64,000 nt of DNA, taken from NCBI RefSeq assembly GCF_003171515.1, contig NC_089391.1, forward strand, positions 3,472,001-3,536,000, written 5' to 3'. Below, one piece after another: positions 52,475 to 62,485 of this stretch. A program made the position numbers and the translations under genes. The notes under the pieces are model-generated. The model did not search any database and had not been told where the DNA came from. It saw only the letters and a list, made by a program, of their open reading frames with translations. Position 1 is the stretch's first letter. Each line of letters opens with the position of its first letter. The DNA is from Pyrenophora tritici-repentis. Its lineage: Eukaryota > Ascomycota > Dothideomycetes > Pleosporales > Pleosporaceae.

Positions 52475-52611
52475 TGTTGAGAAAGAATGACTCTCTCAGT
52501 CATGGCATGTAAGTGTGTCAATTGCTAACTATACAAAGCTCGGCTAATATAGAGCGGTGTGGGTCATGTGACTTAGCGTCCTCGTGACAGGTGACCGGAA
52601 TATTCTCAACA
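52475..52611 (-). repeat. Split element 5' LTR (137 bp)
   Basis: Identical on reading to 45026-45162; followed by the target duplication TCAAT at 52612-52616. Confidence 0.92.
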
Positions 52612-53947
52612 TCAATTTTACATCGCACGGTCTTCATGTGCCAAAGGAACCACAGGCGCACTTACCTAGCGATGGAGTCCTGACAGCAAACGCTGATTTA
52701 GGAATTGATCACACATGCCCAGATTCTCATCAACCCAGATTTTCCTTGTCGCCAACACCATCGTGTTTCATAGACTTGAGAAAGAGACGTGGGTATCTAA
52801 ATTCGGGATGGCATGTAAGCACTAACGTTGGTGATCTTGTCCAAGTGCATCCACGGCTTGGTATGAGGTCGTGTTAAGATGCTCACTGCGCTAGTCTTTT
52901 GGGTCACTTCCAAGTTGGGCACGGAACTGCCGCAAGCGCGACTAACCTAGAAAGACAACTGCCCCTATGAACACGACAGAAATCTGTGTATGACTTGGAA
53001 CTAGACTTTGCAGCATTTTCTACACCTATGCATTATCTAGAATCTTCTTTTTTAGTTACAGTACGTCACAATATAGCATACGGGCAAGACGTTACCTACT
53101 GTAAGTACCGAGGTACCTGTTAGAGTTTGCTACCTGCCGCAGTTTGCTACCTACCACAATTTCCTACTTGCCGTAGTTTGCTACCTACACATGTGCTTAA
53201 ATACCAGCACGCCGATTCCTCTGCGTGTCAAGGATCAGAAACGGAGGGTTGTATTGAGAGCAGTTTTCAATTTGTATTGTGGTATACACTACTATGGTAT
53301 CGTCGGTGACGTCAAGAGATGAAGTGGGCTACCCCCGGAGCTCACTATACTCATGGTCCAACAGACATCGATGCAATAGCTTTCTGTACGATTCTAGGCC
53401 TTGTATCTCATTCTTAGACTTTTGACTCTCTCTAACACGTAACGAGCTAGGCCGCGTACGGAGCGCAGTACCCGACATTCTAGGAATATGACGAGTATTG
53501 ACTGGCATCATCCCGATTTATGATTCGCTGGAGGTGCTGGAGGCGCCACAGAGAGCTTTAGGCCAACATATGTCTGCTATTATATAATTCCTAGTGGGGA
53601 TCAACCTATGCAGTGGTGAGGTAGAGAGACTTCTACCGCCACTGGTCACCCGGGCAACCTCTGTGTTTCCTTTCACTCAGGCCTTGCCACTAGCTCCTAG
53701 GCAGCCGTGTGCTCAGACCCCATTTGTCTTTACTGACTCATACAACTGCCCCTCACACCTATATAATTTCTTCCCATCGAGCAGTGGTTCGCTCTCCACC
53801 ACACCCATTACCTTTTTGATACACGAAACAGCTGGCGATCGCAACACTGACTTGTAAGTTAAATTTTTCATCTCGATTAACCTGGGGGCTTTTAACCCAC
53901 CATATGATCGCTCAAACTGGACCTTTGAGCAGGTAGACTGACTATAT
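52612..53947. other. Intergenic stretch with a short tandem repeat
   Basis: No gene supported. A 17-bp repeat of the form GTTTGCTACCTGCCGCA occurs four times, with changes, at about 53125-53192. The right end leads into the DUF6604-type pseudogene. Confidence 0.45.
53125..53192. repeat. 17-bp tandem repeat, four degenerate copies
   Basis: Units GTTTGCTACCTGCCGCA, GTTTGCTACCTACCACA, ATTTCCTACTTGCCGTA and GTTTGCTACCTACACAT. The differences are mainly G/A and C/T transitions. Confidence 0.7.
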
Positions 53948-55462
53948 GTGGCAAGTACTCTGACTACGCGCACAACGGGGCGCTACGAAACGATCAAGGC
54001 GCATACAAACGTGGCCATTTCCTGGATAGTGGAGACGGCTTGCGCCCACGGAAATGGTGTGCGCGCTTTTGATGATACACAAGACCAGGGAGCCACATCC
54101 ACCAGTGTAGGTAGCACGGTCCCAAAACCCGGCCGCCTCAAAGGAAAGGCCCGCAAAGAAGCGAAGCAAAATGCTCAGAAATCGGCCGGAACGACAACAT
54201 ACAGGGTCTCTACTGAGGAGATATTACGTCAGGGTCAATACCTGCAGGATCTTGGCGTGACCATCGTCATGTTGAGTAATGTGTGGTGTTCATTCAGAGA
54301 AGCTGTTCGGGGCCGTCAGAAATACGCCGACAAATTCGCACAGGAGCAACCGGAACACCAAGGCAACGCCGGACACGTATACTTTCTCGATGTGCTACGT
54401 CGAGTTACAGAAATGCTGTCAGAGGTCATTCAAGTTCAAAGGATCTCTTCTAGTCAAAATGAAACACAAGAAAACAGCTCTAGATTCTCCAACTTGTTTG
54501 AAGCCCTGAGCATTGACGAAGTCGATGAACCGATCGAGAGCCAACCTCATGATGACCCGGTCACTGATGACTCGGCTCTTAAGGAATCGAATAAGCCTTC
54601 GACGACACGTTATGAGCCAGCCATTGATGTATCAGAGGAGCTCAACCTCCGTTGGTATTGCTTTCGCGATGAAGTAATTTCTATAACTGGGTGGGTATCC
54701 CAGATGTGGGCAGGCTATACGAAATCCGGCAATATCAAGGACCTATGGCTTGTCACACTGCTATCCGACCTAGCCATTGAAATGATCTTCAAACTATATG
54801 AAGAGCTACCCGAGAAGTTAAAAACGGATGAAGAATCGACCAAAGTGGTGAACTTATTGTTTGAGAATTGAGACATCCCTTGTCTCGCCACGGGAGCATT
54901 CAATAACACCAAAGTGAAGACGTTGGACTGGCCAATATCTATCAGGTACTTTACTAAGCGACACCCCAATTTTGAATATCCCGGCATAGAACGCCTTGAG
55001 GGTTTGAATACCACAATAATTCAGTACGTCAGCGAACTTTCAGTGGAGCTGCGGGCTCGTCGCGACAAGTGGGAAACGGGTAGTTTCCATTCCATCAGCA
55101 AGGCTAGTCTCGACCAGATCTCACGGTCGATCAGTGCCAACCTAGGGGCCAGTGGCTTTCAATTTCCGCGCGCTATTGCGAGTCACATGTTGTTAAATAT
55201 TATCAACGCATGTAGTTCGAATATTGAAGTACCTTTTCATTGGGCTAAAAAGCTTGCAGAATTCCGCACTAGACAGTTGGAGCTTTTCGGGGTTGACAGG
55301 TGTGAACGGTCTGTAGGTACTGTATTCCAGCTACCTAATCCAGATGCTATTTACAGTCGAGATGAAGAGAAGAAGAGGAAAGTGGGCGGCCATCTCGCTT
55401 TGTTTGGGTTGGCGCACGGCGCACGGGCTGCTGGGGGAAGGAGTGATAGAAGGAAGGAAGCG

Positions 55463-55585
55463 TGTTGCACGCTAGCAGGGCTATCCCTACACTCTCTCAT
55501 TCCTCACATATATATAGCTTCCCTCGTTCATAGCTATACAATCAACTCAGTCCTTCATCTCTTCTTCCATATCACATACGTGAGA
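55463..55585 (+). repeat. Copia-3 5' LTR (123 bp)
   Basis: Identical on reading to 60502-60624; contains CACATATATATAGC, a TATA-like word. Followed directly by the primer site. Confidence 0.92.
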
Positions 55586-55598
55586 GTTATGAGCCCGG
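55586..55598 (+). other. Copia-3 primer binding site
   Basis: GTTATGAGCCCGG directly after the 5' LTR, complementary to the anticodon arm of initiator tRNA-Met; shared with Copia-1 and both non-autonomous elements. Confidence 0.85.
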
Positions 55599-55705
55599 AT
55601 TTGCCTACTGCAATCTTTTAACCACTGAAGTTCACTCAACTGCCATCTCTTTGGCATCTATCTCCCGACAACCTATCCCAACTTTGCGATACTCTGCTAT
55701 CTAGA

Positions 55706-58700
55706 ATGGCATCAGTTGAAACCCAGAGGTCTACTAAGACCGTTGTCATCCTGACAAAACCAGAGGACTGGTCCCTTTGGCTCTTTCAACACAAGGATAA
55801 GGCAGTGTCACATGGAGTATGGGAGTACTGTAATCCAGCAGTCTCTACACCACCCACTCTTACGCCAAAACCTGAACGCCCTATACTCCCAGATGGAGAC
55901 CTTACGGCCGAAGTTCTTCAAGTACAGCGAATGAAGCTCAGCGAGTGGGAATGGAAGTACAAGGAGTGGCACCAGAAAGACAAAGCTCTCAAGGAGATCT
56001 GCACTGACGTGGCATCAACAATCTCCACTTCTTTGATTCCTCTCATCCAGAATGACGCAACTGCACACGCACGACTAGCCAAGCTCAGAGCCCACATAGC
56101 CCCATCCGACCCTACCCGAAGAAGAGAGCTTAGGGTGAAATACGACGCTCTACGATCACCTAAACCGCGCAACACAAGCGTGGACAAATGGCTAGACGAA
56201 TGGATACGCGTCACTGACCTCATGGCTATGCTTGACATGCCTGAGATGAAAGGAGGACAAGTTCAAGAAGAATTCCTTGTCACAGCCAACAAGCTACATG
56301 AGACCTGGGCTACAGCTGAGCTCCGCAAGCTTTTGGATCTACAGGAAAACCCAGCGGTAAAAGACTTAGATCTACCGACAATCAATACCCTAGTTGCTAG
56401 CTTCCGTCAATTTCTCCGCATTATAAAACCCCAAGGATCGACCTTTGGAACATTCGGCGCCTCTCTCGGCATCGCTGACAGCAGCGGGTCTACCAAGGCC
56501 AATACTACCGAAGAAGGACCTAGCCAGAATCAGAAACCTCAAGCGAAGCATAATCATCCACCAGGCAAATGCATCTGTTTAGAAGAACATTGGTATTCAA
56601 ACTGTCCCTACATCAATCCTGCAGTTCGCCGAGCAGGATGGACACTAGACCCAGAGATTGAAGCCAAGTTTAAAAAGGCTAAGAAGAATCCAAGAATTGC
56701 CAAGCAGCTTCAGAGAGCTGCGGAAAGGCAAAACGCGAAGGCTACATCCGAACCAACCACAACGCCTATTGCCTTTGATGCCCAAGCCCATGGCGATCAT
56801 CAACCCCACAGCATGGCTTGTTCTTTTCAGGCCTTCTCTACCAATCATGTATCCAACCCACCTTACATCAACCGATGGATCATGGATCCTGGATCAAATG
56901 TTCACGTCATCAACTCCAAATCATGGAGATGGACCCACACTCGGTACAGTACAGCTGACGAAGCTTTGTACGCTGGCTCACAGTCAGTCTCTATCAGCGA
57001 ATGGGGAAATGTTATCATTCCAGTCAGGACACCAAATGGTATACAGGACATCCAGCTTACCCACGTTGCCCTAGTGGAGGGTTTCTTTGCCAACATCCTC
57101 AGCCTCTCACGCTGCAAGGACATGAAGATTCACTTTGATTCTGGAAAGAATCACCTATACCAAGCGACTCCAAACAACGTTGTTACTCTCCTAGACTACC
57201 ACGCAGGTCACTGGCTCATAGACGCGGATGATGGGAAACGTCCAAACGCCAACTCACTGCAATCCATGGCTGCATTTAGGCCATCACATGATCCAAAGCC
57301 TCATCTTAAGGCTACTGCTACTGAAGCACATCACATCTGGGCCCACCCAGGGCCAGATACCATCCGCCATCTTGAAGCAGCTGTTCGAGGCTTCAAACTC
57401 CAAGGCAGTGATCCTCCACAATCCTGGAAGGAATGCGAAGACTGCATTCTTACAAAGATGAACAAACAGATCTCACGGCGTACACCAGACACGGTCTCTA
57501 CTCGGCCATTCGAACGCATCGCTATTGACCTGGTATACCTAGTCCCTCAAGGAGAAGAATGCTACAACGGCGACAAATACGCTCTACACGCTGTCTGCCA
57601 ATTCTCTAAGTGGCATGAGATCTCTTGCCTTCCAAATCGACTTAAAACCACTCTTATTCCCGCTGTCTTCAATCTCATTGAGAAGATCCAGCGACAGCTT
57701 GGCTACAAGTACGTTGTCATCATCATTAGATCTGACAACGAGAAAGGACTTGGTCGCGACTTTGCTGCAGCGTGCAAGAGCATTGGAATCAAGATTGAAA
57801 CAACGGCTGAGAACACTGATGAGCAAAAAGGTCTCCAAGAGGCAGCAGGCAGGACTATTATGCAGCGCACTCGCGCTCTGCGCATTTCATCAGGACTGCC
57901 AAAAGACCTCACTAATGAGCTCGCTGTCGCAGCAGTACAGCTGCTCAACACTACACCAGTCCATTCACTTGGATGGAAGACACCTCATGAAGTTGTTTTC
58001 AATACAAAGCCCTCGGTAGCTCACTACTCACCTATTGGGTGCAGAGCCTATGTCTATCGCAGAGACATCAAAGCTGCTGACAAGACTGAGCCACGAGCTC
58101 ACATCGGATACCTCGTTGGATACGACTCATCAAACATCTACAGAGTCTGGATACCGACACTCGACCGCGTAATTAGGACTAGAGACGTTATCTTTAAGTG
58201 GCAATTCTCTTATAAGGACGATAAACTCAACAACATCACTACAAACAAGATCACTGAACAAGAGGTAGAGACTCTAGATCTCGAACAACCTCATTTCACT
58301 GCTACTGCTAAAGATCTCTACACCACTGAGCAACTGGACCAGCATCTTGAAGAAATAGAGATTTCCGCCGCATATTCGGACAGAAGCCCAATGGACTTAA
58401 CTAAAGGAACCATGAGTCCTTCACGCTCACCATCACCAACCAACTCAACAATAGCTGTCCTACAGCGCCCAACTCCATCAATGGAATCTCGCCATGCATA
58501 CGACATACCTGGCTATCTCCCAGATCGGCACAACAACAATGCACCACAAGCTTTGCATCCAGACATTGGAGATCACAATGTAATTACTGGAAGCAGACGC
58601 AGCCGCGCTAAGAAGGGACAAGACAGAGTTTCATCAAACTTCTTTACCTACTATGGAACCTTTGCAACTTCCCTTCACCCAACACTCTATGAGAAGATTA

Positions 58701-58810
58701 CAGCCATTACTCCAAAGACTAGGCTTCATCGAGATCAGATGCCTGAACCACCTAAGCGGTTCAAAGACGTCGTTTCTCATCCCAGGCCGATTTGTACTGG
58801 AACGCCATGA
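55706..58810 (+). CDS. Copia-3 Gag, protease and integrase polyprotein
   Basis: 1,034 aa from the ATG at 55706. Gag spans about residues 1-250. The knuckle is shortened, CICLEEHWYSNC (C-x-C-x3-H-x4-C). The protease site reads RWIMDPGSNVHV, so DPG replaces the usual DSG or DTG; the catalytic Asp is kept. The pre-integrase zinc region is HHIWAHPGPDTIRHL ... CEDCILTKM. The integrase core has RIAIDLVYLV (Asp), IIRSDNEKGLG (Asp) and EQKGLQEAAGR (Glu). A short polar linker follows. The frame ends nine codons after the CCC run at 58781-58783, where a one-base shift leads into the reverse transcriptase frame. Confidence 0.92.
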   Translation: MASVETQRSTKTVVILTKPEDWSLWLFQHKDKAVSHGVWEYCNPAVSTPPTLTPKPERPILPDGDLTAEVLQVQRMKLSEWEWKYKEWHQKDKALKEICTDVASTISTSLIPLIQNDATAHARLAKLRAHIAPSDPTRRRELRVKYDALRSPKPRNTSVDKWLDEWIRVTDLMAMLDMPEMKGGQVQEEFLVTANKLHETWATAELRKLLDLQENPAVKDLDLPTINTLVASFRQFLRIIKPQGSTFGTFGASLGIADSSGSTKANTTEEGPSQNQKPQAKHNHPPGKCICLEEHWYSNCPYINPAVRRAGWTLDPEIEAKFKKAKKNPRIAKQLQRAAERQNAKATSEPTTTPIAFDAQAHGDHQPHSMACSFQAFSTNHVSNPPYINRWIMDPGSNVHVINSKSWRWTHTRYSTADEALYAGSQSVSISEWGNVIIPVRTPNGIQDIQLTHVALVEGFFANILSLSRCKDMKIHFDSGKNHLYQATPNNVVTLLDYHAGHWLIDADDGKRPNANSLQSMAAFRPSHDPKPHLKATATEAHHIWAHPGPDTIRHLEAAVRGFKLQGSDPPQSWKECEDCILTKMNKQISRRTPDTVSTRPFERIAIDLVYLVPQGEECYNGDKYALHAVCQFSKWHEISCLPNRLKTTLIPAVFNLIEKIQRQLGYKYVVIIIRSDNEKGLGRDFAAACKSIGIKIETTAENTDEQKGLQEAAGRTIMQRTRALRISSGLPKDLTNELAVAAVQLLNTTPVHSLGWKTPHEVVFNTKPSVAHYSPIGCRAYVYRRDIKAADKTEPRAHIGYLVGYDSSNIYRVWIPTLDRVIRTRDVIFKWQFSYKDDKLNNITTNKITEQEVETLDLEQPHFTATAKDLYTTEQLDQHLEEIEISAAYSDRSPMDLTKGTMSPSRSPSPTNSTIAVLQRPTPSMESRHAYDIPGYLPDRHNNNAPQALHPDIGDHNVITGSRRSRAKKGQDRVSSNFFTYYGTFATSLHPTLYEKITAITPKTRLHRDQMPEPPKRFKDVVSHPRPICTGTP

Positions 58811-60363
58811 AAAAGGAGATAGACGACTGTTGGAAGAAAGGTTGCTTCGAGAACACCAAAGTAACTCCATTCACTGCTGATGCAGAGACTCTGCCCCTCA
58901 TGTGGGTATACACTAACAAGTTTGACGAAGATGGCTACTTCTTGAAAGCTAAAGCGCGACTTGTGGTCAGAGGTGATCTCCAAACACAATGGGGTGACAC
59001 CTACGCTGCTACACTAGCAGCTAAAACCTTTCGAGCTCTCATCGCAATGTCAACTAAGTTTGGACTACTTATGTTCCAATACGATGCCATGAACGCATTT
59101 CTCAATGCTCGGGTACCTAGGAAACTGTACTGCAACACACCTGAAGGCTTCACAACTCAATTTGGAGCTCTGCTTCTCCTCCGCCGAGCCTTATATGGCC
59201 TAAAGGAAGCACCTCTACTATGGTACCAGGACCTGGCCAACACACTCCAAGATCTTGGCCTCAAACAAATCCCAAATACGCCATGTCTCTTTGCCAACAA
59301 CAGTCTTATTGTCTTCTTCTATGTTGATGATATAGTTGTCCTAGTACATCCATCGAAGCTGGACATCCACAAGGAATTCCAGGACAAGCTCTTCAAGAAG
59401 TATGAGCTTAGATCGATGGGTCAACTCAACTGGTTCCTCGGTATACGCGTAGTTCGCGATATCTCTCAACAATCAACTTGGCTGATTCAAGACGCCTTTA
59501 TTGATAAGGTAGCACATAAGTACAACTTGATGGAAGGAGCAACTACCTTACCTGATTTTCCAATGGCTGAAACCAACCTTGAGCCAAACACTGTGGTAGA
59601 CAAAGCACTAAAGAAAAGATACCAGCAATTAGTTGGCTCCTTAGCCTACATCTCAGTGTTCACAAGACCTGATATCTCACTCACCCACTCAATTCTCTCC
59701 CGGTATCTCAACAATCCTGGAGAACAACACCTACGCGCTGCAATTCATGCCTGGCGCTTCTTGGTCAAGACACGCAATTTCGCCTTAAAAGCCTCAGCAC
59801 TCACTCCTGACAACACTGGTTACTCAATCCCCGGGACTGCTTTTAACCCTGAGCCTATCTTCTTTGGAGCTGCAGACGCTTCATTTGCAGACGATCTGTC
59901 TACTAGACGTAGCTCAGATGGCTATCTATTCAAGCTCTTTGGAATGCCAATTGACTGGAAAGCTACGAAACAACGGTCTGTTACAAAGTCAACTACAGAA
60001 GCCGAACTCTACGCTCTCAGCCGTGCTGCGTCAGAGTTCATTTGGTGGAACAATCTCTTTGATCAGCTTAATTTCAAAACAGACATCACCCCAGTCATCT
60101 ATTGTGATAACAAGCAGACAGTGGGAATTGTGACAAAGGCCACAGAAAGACTTCAAACCAAGCTCAAACACGTCGATATTCACCAACTCTGGCTACGTCA
60201 AGCAGTTGAGAGAGGAGAGGTGAATGTACAATGGATTTCTACTGCCCAAATGCCTGCAGACGGTCTTACAAAGGCACTGCCAAAGCAAAAGCACGTTAAC
60301 TTCACACGTCAACTAGGACTTGAGGATATCACTAAACGTCTCCTCAGTCTTCACAACAACTAA
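58792..60363 (+). CDS. Copia-3 reverse transcriptase and RNase H
   Basis: About 523 aa, overlapping the end of the upstream frame by 19 bp. Reverse transcriptase: PLMWVYTNKFDEDGYFLKAK, the first catalytic region QYDAMNAFLNARVP, YGLKEAPLLWYQ and the intact YVDD in FFYVDDIVVLV. RNase H: FFGAADASFADD, STTEAELYALSRAASE, YCDNKQTVGIV and HVDIHQLWLRQAVE. The apparent ATG at 58807 is incidental; the true frame joins Gag-integrase by a -1 shift. All catalytic motifs look intact. Confidence 0.92.
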   Translation: MYWNAMKKEIDDCWKKGCFENTKVTPFTADAETLPLMWVYTNKFDEDGYFLKAKARLVVRGDLQTQWGDTYAATLAAKTFRALIAMSTKFGLLMFQYDAMNAFLNARVPRKLYCNTPEGFTTQFGALLLLRRALYGLKEAPLLWYQDLANTLQDLGLKQIPNTPCLFANNSLIVFFYVDDIVVLVHPSKLDIHKEFQDKLFKKYELRSMGQLNWFLGIRVVRDISQQSTWLIQDAFIDKVAHKYNLMEGATTLPDFPMAETNLEPNTVVDKALKKRYQQLVGSLAYISVFTRPDISLTHSILSRYLNNPGEQHLRAAIHAWRFLVKTRNFALKASALTPDNTGYSIPGTAFNPEPIFFGAADASFADDLSTRRSSDGYLFKLFGMPIDWKATKQRSVTKSTTEAELYALSRAASEFIWWNNLFDQLNFKTDITPVIYCDNKQTVGIVTKATERLQTKLKHVDIHQLWLRQAVERGEVNVQWISTAQMPADGLTKALPKQKHVNFTRQLGLEDITKRLLSLHNN

Positions 60364-60501
60364 AACTCCTGAACTACCCAGCAATACAGCGGGCTGGTTC
60401 TAATACATGGACTTTATTCACTCCTTTTCACCTTTAAACTGGAGACAGCTACCTTAGTCTCTACACTACAGCCTTACGCTTCACTACAGTCTGGGGGGGT
60501 G

Positions 60502-60624
60502 TGTTGCACGCTAGCAGGGCTATCCCTACACTCTCTCATTCCTCACATATATATAGCTTCCCTCGTTCATAGCTATACAATCAACTCAGTCCTTCATCTC
60601 TTCTTCCATATCACATACGTGAGA
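60502..60624 (+). repeat. Copia-3 3' LTR (123 bp)
   Basis: Identical on reading to 55463-55585, preceded by the polypurine tract and followed by the target duplication AAGCG. Confidence 0.92.
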
Positions 60625-61847
60625 AAGCGACTAGGCCAGCGGCCTATTCATGTGACCTAGGGCTCAGCCCGTTACAACAGGGTGATATATCCTCCACCTA
60701 CAATTATCTTGGCCAAGGAATACGATGCTCTGGTCTCATGGACACGGAATTGGCCTGGTCAGGCGACGAGATACGCAGCAATTCGAAACATCGACTCGAT
60801 TCATCCTCTCGCTGGATACCATCGCGACATGTGGAAGCATTTCGACATGCCCATCGCTGTTAAGGAGAATGTCTGTGAACAGTATTCTCATCTTCCCGAC
60901 CACGAAGGAGATCAACAAGCGCGTTTGAAGTACAGCGAAAACTTCATCATGCCACTAGAAGATCCCAACTTCTTGCGCAAGAAAAACCCGCTTGTGCCCG
61001 GAAACTAGCTCTTGATCTGTGTTTCCGACATCTCGAAATAGGCTACCATTTTGCAACGTACAACTGTTAGTTGTTTGCAATGTGCCACCTCTACGACGCC
61101 CTTCGACAGCTTGGTTACCTAGATACTGCGTGGGTGCAACTCGACAAAGTGATGAGCTTGCACATCAGCTCACTGTTTCTCGGCCAAGTTCGAACAGAAA
61201 GTCCGCGATCAATGGCAAACCGCGCTTTTCTCGACTGTGGGGCACCTCCTGAGCTTTTTCGATCGTCTGGTTCCAATAGGAACCGTCGTGAAAAGAATTT
61301 CGAGAAGCTTTTGGTAAAGAGTACGAACAAGTCGGGTGCTTTTGATTGGTCGCCGATGATGGCCATCGTCGCAGACCACCTTCATGACCGAGAGCCGCTG
61401 CGACGCACGTTGTTTCGCTTGGATGAAGAAATGGTGGCACAAGAGTCCAAAGCAACTGGACGCTCAAACACAAAGTCTTTCCTTGAAAACAGTGATCCCA
61501 TCGCCTTTCTCGAACGTCTGCGCGATCAAGTCAAGCATTTCAACCTTCACTTTGCAGCAGACTACTATGGGCCGGTCCGCACTTGCGGCGGGCTATTTGA
61601 GACCATGGTACCAGACGATGAACAGCAAAAGGGACATTCGGTGCAGAACCCGGCCACTGCAGACCTATGCGCAGTCTTGTCAATATTGGGGGAACTTGCG
61701 GTATTGAGCGAGAGGGCTCGTCCAGGTACGCCTGCTGAGAAGTCGCCTGTTGCTACGCATATCGCCGGCGTTCTGAAGAACTACATCCAAGGCGGTATGA
61801 GTGTTGCTGAGCTACATTCTAAGTTCAAATACAGAGAATCCGAGTAG

Positions 61848-62485
61848 ACATGTCAGAATGGTCGCTTTCGAACGACTGCAAGCAGGGAAAGCTACTTCCT
61901 GACTTCGCGATCGGAGGATCAATAAAAACTGTGTGTCGGAAACGTTAATTTGCATGTATTGGTTTGTATATTGGTTAGAGGCGGATTGAATGAGGCAATG
62001 TTCAAGGATATAATATGAAGATAGTATGATAGTTTAGGTTAGATGGATATTTTTACAGAATAAGACACTTATATACAGACTTGTCATTAAGCAAACGCGT
62101 TTGAATAGTTTGTTTGATTTGCTTGACTATAAGCAAATTAAACAAACCAAACGCTGCCTATAGAAATATACAAACAAATCAAACGTACGATCGAAATTTG
62201 TTTAGTTTGTTTGACTGTTTGACTAATATTACATAGCGAGCTGTTCTATAGATGATGTCCTAAGGTGTTTTAAGATCGACTTTAATGATGTTTTTGAGAT
62301 AGCGGAGGTAGCAATTTCGCGATAGTTTTCTTGTGTTGCATCTAGCTTAGTCATTATATAACTACACGAGCGTCGCTAGCCGTCGATGACCGCTATCTTA
62401 TATCCTATCTCCCATCTTCTATATCGCTGTTAGCCATCTTTTGCAGCTACACTACCCTCTCTACAGCACGTTTTAGTGTTTCTCG
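61848..62485. other. AT-rich flank with hAT-type subterminal repeats
   Basis: Between about 62092 and 62222, short words such as GTTTGTTTGA, CAAACAAATCAAAC and their reverse complements recur. This fits the subterminal transposase sites of a hAT element whose transposase starts at 62486. The exact left terminus was not found. Confidence 0.45.

Larger units (their letters stand above)
45026..52611 (-). mobile_element. Non-autonomous LTR element split by nested Copia-2
   Basis: Two 137-bp direct repeats (45026-45162 and 52475-52611), identical on reading, are flanked by the 5-bp target duplication TCAAT (45021-45025 and 52612-52616). The minus strand carries the primer site GGTTATGAGCCCGG (52461-52474) beside the right LTR and a polypurine tract GGGGGAG (from 45163) beside the left one. 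Removing the nested Copia-2 (45833-51834) and one copy of its CTTTG duplication leaves an element of about 1,579 bp. That element has no transposon protein and holds three tandem-repeat blocks. It is therefore a non-autonomous LTR element. The LTR ends TGTTGAGAA.../...CTCAACA match Copia-1 and the miniature element. Confidence 0.9.
55463..60624 (+). mobile_element. Copia-3: full-length copia-type element
   Basis: A 5,162-bp element with two 123-bp LTRs, identical on reading, and the 5-bp target duplication AAGCG (55458-55462 and 60625-60629). The LTR starts TGTTGC and ends GTGAGA, so the termini are TG...GA rather than TG...CA. The primer site GTTATGAGCCCGG is at 55586-55598, and a polypurine tract CTGGGGGGGTG is at 60491-60501. 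Two frames cover gag to RNase H, joined at a CCC run (58781-58783) where one base is missing. It is inserted in the DUF6604-type pseudogene. No RIP-like stops were seen inside it, so it entered after that gene began to decay or it escaped the mutations. Confidence 0.94.
53948..61847 (+). pseudogene. DUF6604-type gene broken by stops and Copia-3
   Basis: The first part, 53948-54868, resembles the N-terminal DUF6604 domain of large fungal proteins (SWIVETACAHG, GRLKGKARKEAKQNAQK, TYRVSTEEILRQGQYL). It lacks an in-frame ATG at its start. An in-frame TGA at 54869-54871 ends it; the same frame then stays open to Copia-3 at 55463. After Copia-3 the gene resumes at about 60680 (HPLAGYHRDMWKHF), shifts frame near 61000, meets an in-frame TAG at 61068-61070, and runs to 61847 (FAMCHLYDALRQLGYL, then MSLHISSLF, which are typical of the family's C-terminal half). 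The stops fit CGA-to-TGA and CAG-to-TAG changes. The gene is clearly dead. DUF6604 proteins have no known function. Confidence 0.65.

Noticed and set aside
46124..60624. RIP mutation of the Copia elements
   Set aside because: Their frames are broken only by one-base indels; no cluster of C-to-T type stops is seen, and LTR pairs are identical on reading.
55382..60677. Possible older solo LTR around the Copia-3 insertion, ending GGGCTCAGCCCGTTACAACA
   Set aside because: The right side looks like an LTR end, but no matching start or target duplication could be found at the left, so it is not called.
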